From NCBI GenBank assembly GCA_002450905.1, contig DKAT01000107.1:1-11205 (forward strand): a DNA stretch of 11,205 nucleotides, read 5' to 3'. This stretch comes from Spirochaetia bacterium UBA6919. GTDB lineage: Bacteria; Spirochaetota; UBA6919. The notes beneath the pieces were generated by a model. It had not been told where the DNA came from. It saw only the letters and a program-made list of their open reading frames with translations, and searched no databases. Shown here piece by piece: positions 6,841 through 11,205 of this stretch (its first letter is position 1; every line of letters begins with the position of its first letter). Made by a program: the position numbers and the translations under genes.

Positions 6841-7173
6841 TTACCATTTGTAGAACATAAAAAAAACGCCTATTCCAAGAAATGAGAATCCTACAATATC
6901 ATTCCATTTAAGATTTTCCTTGAGATATAGAAATGAAAAGAACGCAAAGACAACAATGGTTATGACTTCCTGCATGATCTTAAGCTGTGCAGCTGTGTAG
7001 ACCTGATGACCAAAACGATTAGCCGGAACTTGAAAGCAATACTCTACCAAAGCAATCAACCAGCTAATAGAAATCACTTGCCACAAAGGATATTCTTTAA
7101 ATTTTAAATGACCATACCAGGCGAACGTCATAAATACATTAGAAATAATTAATAATAATATTGGCAATACCAT
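6841..7173 (-). CDS. Small four-helix membrane protein, DUF486 (DMT-like) family
   Basis: This 110-residue protein has four predicted membrane helices at about 2-20, 30-47, 68-85 and 92-108, the usual size and layout of DUF486 proteins, which resemble half of a drug/metabolite transporter. Typical family segments are SNVFMTFAWYGHLKF, EYCFQVPANR, AAQLKIMQEVIT and FLYLKENLKWNDIVGF. Its function is unknown. It would need to dimerise to make a transporter-like bundle. The gene converges on nirD with 71 bases between the stops, so it is probably not part of the nitrite reductase operon. A strong GGGAGG lies 14 bases upstream of the ATG, further than usual, and an in-frame TAA just upstream rules out an earlier ATG. 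Confidence 0.85.
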   Translation of the reverse strand: MVLPILLLIISNVFMTFAWYGHLKFKEYPLWQVISISWLIALVEYCFQVPANRFGHQVYTAAQLKIMQEVITIVVFAFFSFLYLKENLKWNDIVGFSFLGIGVFFMFYKW

Positions 7174-7614
7174 AGATTCGATTTAAACCTCCCGTCATTC
7201 ATGGATGGAATATAATAAGATCTATATCAAATGTCTTCTAAAAATCGTTTGATGCTTTACCACAAATAATTCTTTGAACGTACATTAATTTATATACAAG
7301 AAATTGAGAATTAAATTTTAAATTATTTTATAGATAATAATTTTAATTCATTTATTCTGATATAGAGAGGGATCGAAATCAGAAATTTTAGTTCCGATGG
7401 ACTTTCGATTGTGTGGATTTGAATTTAATATCTGAAACATTTATCAGATTATAATTATGGGAAATATTGTTTTTGATACCAAGAATCATTAATATTTTTA
7501 GAAAATAAGAGATGGTAATTCCCAATTGGATAGATTAATCATAAGAAAATGACTTATAAAAACCTCTTTCAATTTGTGTAATATACAATTGACAAATAAT
7601 ATTTAAGCTAAGGA
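7174..7614. other. Long AT-rich stretch without a convincing gene
   Basis: No frame here has both a ribosome binding site and protein-like composition. A 30-codon leftward frame at 7348-7440 is open but has no ribosome binding site. Visible structure includes the second copy of the 24-base repeat (7375-7398), the inverted pair ATCGAAA (7372-7378) and TTTCGAT (7403-7409) around it, and an interrupted dyad CAATT...AATTG at 7570-7591. TTGACA at 7589-7594 is a perfect -35 hexamer but lacks a well-spaced -10. A small RNA or gene remnant cannot be excluded. Confidence 0.5.
7375..7398. repeat. 24-base sequence repeated at the left window edge (1-24)
   Basis: This sequence matches 1-24 in the same orientation at 22 of 24 positions, including the identical 16-mer AAATTTTAGTTCCGAT (7383-7398 and 9-24). 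Both copies are partly symmetric around the A/T core, with GGAA...TTCC ends in the left copy. The copies bracket the nitrate locus plus the DUF486 gene. The left copy falls within a possible coding frame (1-39). Confidence 0.5.
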
Positions 7615-7662
7615 TTGACTTATGTCGATATTTTGATTAAATTCGCATATAAATCGACATAA
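7615..7662 (+). promoter_or_regulatory. Promoter of the iron-sulfur carrier gene, overlapped by a 10-base inverted repeat
   Basis: TTGACT (7615-7620) and TAAATT (7638-7643) form a sigma-70-like promoter with 17-base spacing. TTATGTCGAT (7620-7629) and ATCGACATAA (7653-7662) are perfect inverted arms, one touching the -35 and the other around the expected start point near 7650. Only the right arm would be in the transcript, so this reads as a DNA operator rather than an RNA hairpin. An iron-sulfur or iron responsive repressor is plausible but unproven. Confidence 0.5.
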
Positions 7663-7695
7663 AATTGATTAAAAATTTAATAGAAAGAGGTCAAT

Positions 7696-8028
7696 ATGTT
7701 GTTAACATTAACTGAGAAAGCCGTTGACAAAGTCAAAGATTATGCAACTACCAATGATAAATACAAAGGAAAGTCCCTTCGTATATTTGTGCAGGGTGGT
7801 GGCTGTTCTGGATATCAATATGGTTTCGCATTTGATGATCAGAAAGATGGTGATGAAATTATTTCTGGAAGTGATGATGTACAGGTACTTGTTGATCCAC
7901 AAAGCGCTCAATTTCTTAAAGGTGCTGTGGTTGATTTCATCGAAGACCTTCGTGGCTCTGGTTTCACTGTTCAAAACCCCAATGCATCGGGTGGTTGTGG
8001 CTGTGGATCCTCATTTTCTTGCGGTTAA
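7696..8028 (+). CDS. A-type iron-sulfur cluster carrier (IscA/ErpA/HesB family)
   Basis: This 110-residue cytoplasmic protein accepts or carries iron-sulfur clusters and passes them to apoproteins. It has the family layout of N-terminal LTEKAVDKVK, the GGGCSGYQY motif with C37, and the C-terminal CGCG pair C101 and C103. These three cysteines are the conserved ligands. An additional C109 follows in the tail SSFSCG. AGAGG lies five bases before the ATG, giving a well-placed start. The gene stands alone between its own promoter and a strong terminator, with no isc or suf genes in the window. IscA, ErpA and SufA cannot be told apart by sequence alone, so no symbol is given. The nearby NirBD and DmsBC are cluster-rich potential clients, but that link is positional inference only. 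Confidence 0.93.
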   Translation: MLLTLTEKAVDKVKDYATTNDKYKGKSLRIFVQGGGCSGYQYGFAFDDQKDGDEIISGSDDVQVLVDPQSAQFLKGAVVDFIEDLRGSGFTVQNPNASGGCGCGSSFSCG

Positions 8029-8034
8029 TTACCA

Positions 8035-8079
8035 AAAATAGACAGGCTTGACCTTTGTTGAGCCTGATTTCTCTATTTT
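8035..8079 (+). terminator. Intrinsic terminator after the iron-sulfur carrier gene, possibly bidirectional
   Basis: CAGGCT (8043-8048) pairs with AGCCTG (8061-8066), extended by two wobble pairs. An outer A-rich arm AAAATAG (8035-8041) matches CTATTTT (8073-8079). The stem begins seven bases after the stop codon. The T-rich right flank suits rightward termination, and the A-rich left flank would give a U-run for leftward transcripts. Confidence 0.75.
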
Positions 8080-8190
8080 AAAATCAATTTCTCCTCGTTT
8101 AACTCAAAAAAATATTAATATTTCCACATCATAACACGATATAAGTATTAATGATTTCCCACTCAGAGATATCTCTATTCCGTCAGGGTT

Positions 8191-8199
8191 TGGTATAAT
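8191..8199 (+). promoter_or_regulatory. Extended -10 promoter for polA
   Basis: TGGTATAAT is a perfect extended -10 (TGn-TATAAT). No good -35 is seen 17 bases upstream, which extended -10 promoters tolerate. Transcription would start near 8206, giving a leader of about 75 bases. A small dyad ATAATA (8195-8200)/TATTAT (8206-8211) overlaps the start point. Confidence 0.5.
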
Positions 8200-8280
8200 A
8201 AATCGTATTATTTACTAATAACTTTTATCTTAAGAGCTTCAGGCTAATGAAATCATTAAATATTATGTATTTATTAACAA

Positions 8281-11067
8281 ATGAACATGAATAAGAAAAT
8301 ATTAATTATTGATACTTTTGCAATAATCTTTCGAGCCTTCTACGCATTCATTAAAAATCCACTCCGTACATCGAAAGGGATACCAACATCTGCTATTTTC
8401 GGCTTCCTTAGGATGATCATCAAAATATTGAAGACATATAATCCAGAATACCTTGTCTTCGCATTGGATAGCCCTGATAAAACCTTTAGACATAAGATCT
8501 ATACAGAATATAAGGCTAATCGTGTGACTCCTCCTGATGATTTAAAGGTTCAGATCCCGCTAATTTTGGAGCTTATTACTAAAATGCAATTCCATTCAAT
8601 TCAATACAATGGCTATGAAGCAGATGATGTCATTGGAACATTATGTACACGACTTAAGAATGAGAAGGATATGGATGTGTGGGTTGTTACTGGGGATAAA
8701 GATATTCTCCAACTGGTGGAAGGAAATATCAAGGTTATAACGACATCGAAAGGAATTACAGAAACAGTTATTTATGATAGCGAGAAAGTAAAAGAGCGGT
8801 GGGGAGTATACCCTGATAAGATAATAGATCTTTTTGCCTTGATGGGAGATAGTTCTGATAATATACCAGGGGTGAAAGGGATTGGTCCTAAAACAGCCCA
8901 GGAACTTATTGAAAATTACAATAGTCTGGAAGGGATTTACCAGAATATAGATGGTATTTCTAAGAAGAAAATTAAGGAAAATCTCATTCAATATGAAGCA
9001 GATGCCCTTTTGAGCAGAGAATTGGTTACAATTAAAACAGATTTAGACTTCCCGCTTAACCTGACAGATTTTGAATGGAATCATCTTAGCTATGAGAATA
9101 TCATCCCATTTTTTGAGGAATATGAACTCCATTCTATATTGAAAGATGAGTTTTTTTCAAATACTAAACAAGATTTAAACCAAGTCCCAGATAAGAAACT
9201 TGATATCGCTAAATCCCAAATGAATATGAATAATCGGGGAACTTATCATCTTATTAGCAAAAAATCCTTATTCGATCAGCTTATTAATGATATTAACAAA
9301 TCCAAATATCTTTCCATTGACCTCGAGACTACATCCGAAGATCCTATGAAAGCCCGTATCATTGGTATATCCTTCTGTATTGAATCGGGTATAGCTTATT
9401 TTGTTCCAGTATATCCTGATGGAGACTCTGATCTCTTTGATACCCATGCCTGGAAAGACTATTTAAAGGATTATGACATCGATTTAAGATATCTCAAGTC
9501 CCAGTTAAAAATGATTTGTGAAGATAAAACAATCCAGAAGATTGGTCAGAACATAAAATACGATTATATGGTATTTAAAAGGGATTGGGATATAACTATC
9601 CACCCAATCTATTTCGATACAATGATCGCTTCATATGTGTTAGATACAGGAAGATCAAGTCATGGTATGGATTATTTAGCTGAATCCCTATTAAACTACA
9701 AGACGGTTAAATATAAAGATATTGTGGATAAGGGAAAAACTCTTCTTGATGTTGACTTACCTGTAGTCAGTCATTATGCTGGGGAAGATGCTGATATAAC
9801 TTACCGTCTCTATAAACTATTTAAACCACAAATCGATAATTCCGTCATGAAAGACCTCTACTATTCCATAGAATTACCCCTCATCGAAGTCCTTGCTCAC
9901 ATGGAAATTGCTGGAGTATCCATCGATCAAACCCATTTTAAATCTATGTCAAAGGATATTAAACAACGGTTAGACTCTCTCCAAAAAGAAATATGGGAAT
10001 TATCAGGACGTGAATTCAATATCAACTCAACACAACAACTATCCGAAATCCTATTCACCAAGCTGGGACTTAAGCACGGTAAGAAAACCAAAACAGGATA
10101 TTCCACAGATGTTGATGTACTTGAAGAACTGGCAAATGAACACCAAGTACCCATGCACCTATTGGAATACCGCAAATTGGCTAAGTTGAAATCTGCTTAT
10201 TTAGATTCAATTCCAAAGATGATCGATGAAAATACCCATCGGATACACACCTCCTTCAATCAAACCATCGCACAGACGGGTAGATTATCTTCTATCAAAC
10301 CGAACCTACAAAATATCCCTATCAAAGAAGAAATTGGAAGGAATATTCGAAAAGGATTCTTAGCTCATAAAGGATTTTATATAATTAGTGCAGATTATTC
10401 CCAAATAGAACTAAGAATTCTTGCTCACATGTCCCAGGATGAAATGCTCCTCAAGGCATACTGCGAAGATCGGGATCTCCATACCCAAACAGCATCCCTG
10501 ATTTACGAGAAGGTGGAAGCTGATATCTCATCAGATGAGCGTCGTATCGCTAAAACCATTAATTTCTCTGTTATATATGGTATTGGTGCACGTGCTCTGG
10601 CAAAAGATCTTAAAATACCTAACTCTGATGCAAAGAAGTTTATTGATCAGTTCTTTAAAGCTTATTCAGGAGTAACTCACTACATCGATCAGCAAAAGAA
10701 ATTAGCTTATGAACAAGGATATGTAGAAACGCTATTCCATCGTATCCGTTATATCCCAGAAATCCGAAGTTCAAATAATAGAAATCGTAGCTATGGAGAA
10801 CGTTTAGCGGTTAACACTCCAATTCAAGGGTCCAGTGCCGATATCATTAAAATCGCCATGATTAATATCCACAAAGATATCCAGCAGAAGAATCTTCAAA
10901 CCATGATGACCATCCAGGTTCACGATGAATTGGTTTTTGAAGTCCCAGAAAGGGAGCTTGACATCATGAAATCCATAATCGTTGACAGAATGCAGAATGC
11001 AGTAAAATTATCAGTCCCTCTAAAGGTTTCCATATCCAATGGTCGAAACTGGGATGAAGCCCATTAA
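8281..11067 (+). CDS. polA: DNA polymerase I with 5' nuclease, proofreading and polymerase domains
   Basis: This 928-residue cytoplasmic enzyme works in Okazaki fragment maturation and repair synthesis. The 5' nuclease domain (about 5-290) has D11, YEADD (D115, D116), TGDKD (D139, D141) and MGDSSDN (D190, D193). The 3'-5' exonuclease domain (about 340-515) is intact: D347 and E349 in IDLET, N424 and D428, and Y499...D503. The polymerase domain has motif A D705 in SADYSQIELR, motif B R754, K758, F762 and Y766, and motif C H881-D882-E883. Overall length and polymerase active-site numbering coincide with E. coli Pol I. S763 follows F762 where E. coli and Taq have Gly. No ribosome binding site precedes the ATG at 8281. 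An in-frame TAA at 8275 blocks earlier starts, and the ATG at 8287 is an alternative. It appears monocistronic. Confidence 0.97.
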   Translation: MNMNKKILIIDTFAIIFRAFYAFIKNPLRTSKGIPTSAIFGFLRMIIKILKTYNPEYLVFALDSPDKTFRHKIYTEYKANRVTPPDDLKVQIPLILELITKMQFHSIQYNGYEADDVIGTLCTRLKNEKDMDVWVVTGDKDILQLVEGNIKVITTSKGITETVIYDSEKVKERWGVYPDKIIDLFALMGDSSDNIPGVKGIGPKTAQELIENYNSLEGIYQNIDGISKKKIKENLIQYEADALLSRELVTIKTDLDFPLNLTDFEWNHLSYENIIPFFEEYELHSILKDEFFSNTKQDLNQVPDKKLDIAKSQMNMNNRGTYHLISKKSLFDQLINDINKSKYLSIDLETTSEDPMKARIIGISFCIESGIAYFVPVYPDGDSDLFDTHAWKDYLKDYDIDLRYLKSQLKMICEDKTIQKIGQNIKYDYMVFKRDWDITIHPIYFDTMIASYVLDTGRSSHGMDYLAESLLNYKTVKYKDIVDKGKTLLDVDLPVVSHYAGEDADITYRLYKLFKPQIDNSVMKDLYYSIELPLIEVLAHMEIAGVSIDQTHFKSMSKDIKQRLDSLQKEIWELSGREFNINSTQQLSEILFTKLGLKHGKKTKTGYSTDVDVLEELANEHQVPMHLLEYRKLAKLKSAYLDSIPKMIDENTHRIHTSFNQTIAQTGRLSSIKPNLQNIPIKEEIGRNIRKGFLAHKGFYIISADYSQIELRILAHMSQDEMLLKAYCEDRDLHTQTASLIYEKVEADISSDERRIAKTINFSVIYGIGARALAKDLKIPNSDAKKFIDQFFKAYSGVTHYIDQQKKLAYEQGYVETLFHRIRYIPEIRSSNNRNRSYGERLAVNTPIQGSSADIIKIAMINIHKDIQQKNLQTMMTIQVHDELVFEVPERELDIMKSIIVDRMQNAVKLSVPLKVSISNGRNWDEAH

Positions 11068-11113
11068 TTTATTAAATAATTAATTATTTTCGTATAGATT
11101 ATTGTACTTTTAT

Positions 11114-11138
11114 AAATTACACCAAAGCGGTAATTTTT
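11114..11138 (+). terminator. Probable intrinsic terminator after polA
   Basis: AAATTAC (11114-11120) pairs perfectly with GTAATTT (11130-11136) around a 9-base loop, and the T-run continues to 11138. It lies 46 bases after the polA stop. The stem is AT-rich and short, so it may be weak. Confidence 0.45.
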
Positions 11139-11158
11139 GAAATTATTAGAAAGAAAGA

Positions 11159-11205
11159 GGGTTTGTTTTATTATGTTTTAGAAATGATTATTAAACAGCA
11201 AACCC
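11159..11205. repeat. Inverted repeat GGGTTTG/CAAACCC at the right window edge
   Basis: GGGTTTG (11159-11165) and CAAACCC (11199-11205) are perfect 7-base arms about 33 bases apart, ending exactly at the window edge. TGTTT/AAACA can pair inside as a competing fold. It could be another terminator or a regulatory site for a gene further right. What follows is not visible. Confidence 0.35.

Noticed and set aside
7348..7440. A 30-codon leftward frame containing the 24-base repeat
   Set aside because: No ribosome binding site and no extended similarity beyond the repeat. Kept only as part of the repeat finding.
11184..11205. ATG opening a frame to the right edge (MIIKQQT)
   Set aside because: Only seven codons, the nearest GAGGG is over 20 bases away, and it overlaps the edge inverted repeat. 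Not enough to call a gene.
1..11205. CRISPR array, transposase, phage or toxin-antitoxin genes, tRNA or rRNA
   Set aside because: I looked on both strands for regularly spaced repeats, transposase or integrase motifs, paired small genes and tRNA-like cloverleaf ends, and found none I could support.

Overview
The window is AT-rich bacterial DNA that reads mainly as a nitrate-assimilation locus, followed by two housekeeping genes. The organism cannot be fixed from the sequence. A quinol-linked iron-sulfur/membrane subunit, NirBD and a PolA with an intact proofreading domain fit a Gram-negative bacterium. Parts of the PolA N-terminus look to me like spirochaete (less so Bacteroidetes) proteins, but that is a weak impression.

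Layout. On the left, reading leftwards, are a NarK/NrtP-type nitrate/nitrite transporter (1952-3301) and a fused DmsB-DmsC-like protein of four [4Fe-4S] clusters plus a membrane anchor (109-1803). The first codons of a possible next gene lie at 1-39. Two strong hairpins fill the 148-base gap between transporter and DmsBC. A 562-base intergenic region (3302-3863) separates the transporter from the divergent nirB (3864-6359) and nirD (6431-6769), the two subunits of NADH-dependent assimilatory nitrite reductase. A small four-helix DUF486 membrane protein (6841-7173, leftward) converges on nirD. After 522 bases without a convincing gene come an A-type iron-sulfur carrier (7696-8028), with its own promoter and terminator, and polA (8281-11067).

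How the genes work together. Nitrate would enter through the transporter and be reduced to nitrite by a molybdoenzyme not in the window but expected just to the left. That enzyme would receive electrons from the quinol pool through the DmsBC fusion. NirBD would then reduce nitrite to ammonium with NADH.

Regulation. The divergent transporter and nirB genes carry matching promoter elements at the same distance from their starts: TTGGCA, six bases, TTGA, then a TCAA half-site. The GG and the later G are 12 bases apart, as in sigma-54 (-24/-12) promoters, but the -12 element reads TTGA rather than TTGC. Several symmetric or tandem sites lie between the two promoters. I saw no phage genes, insertion sequence, CRISPR array, tRNA or rRNA. 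Nothing amounts to a clearly new system. The most interesting material is the regulatory DNA and the quinol-linked wiring of an assimilatory pathway.
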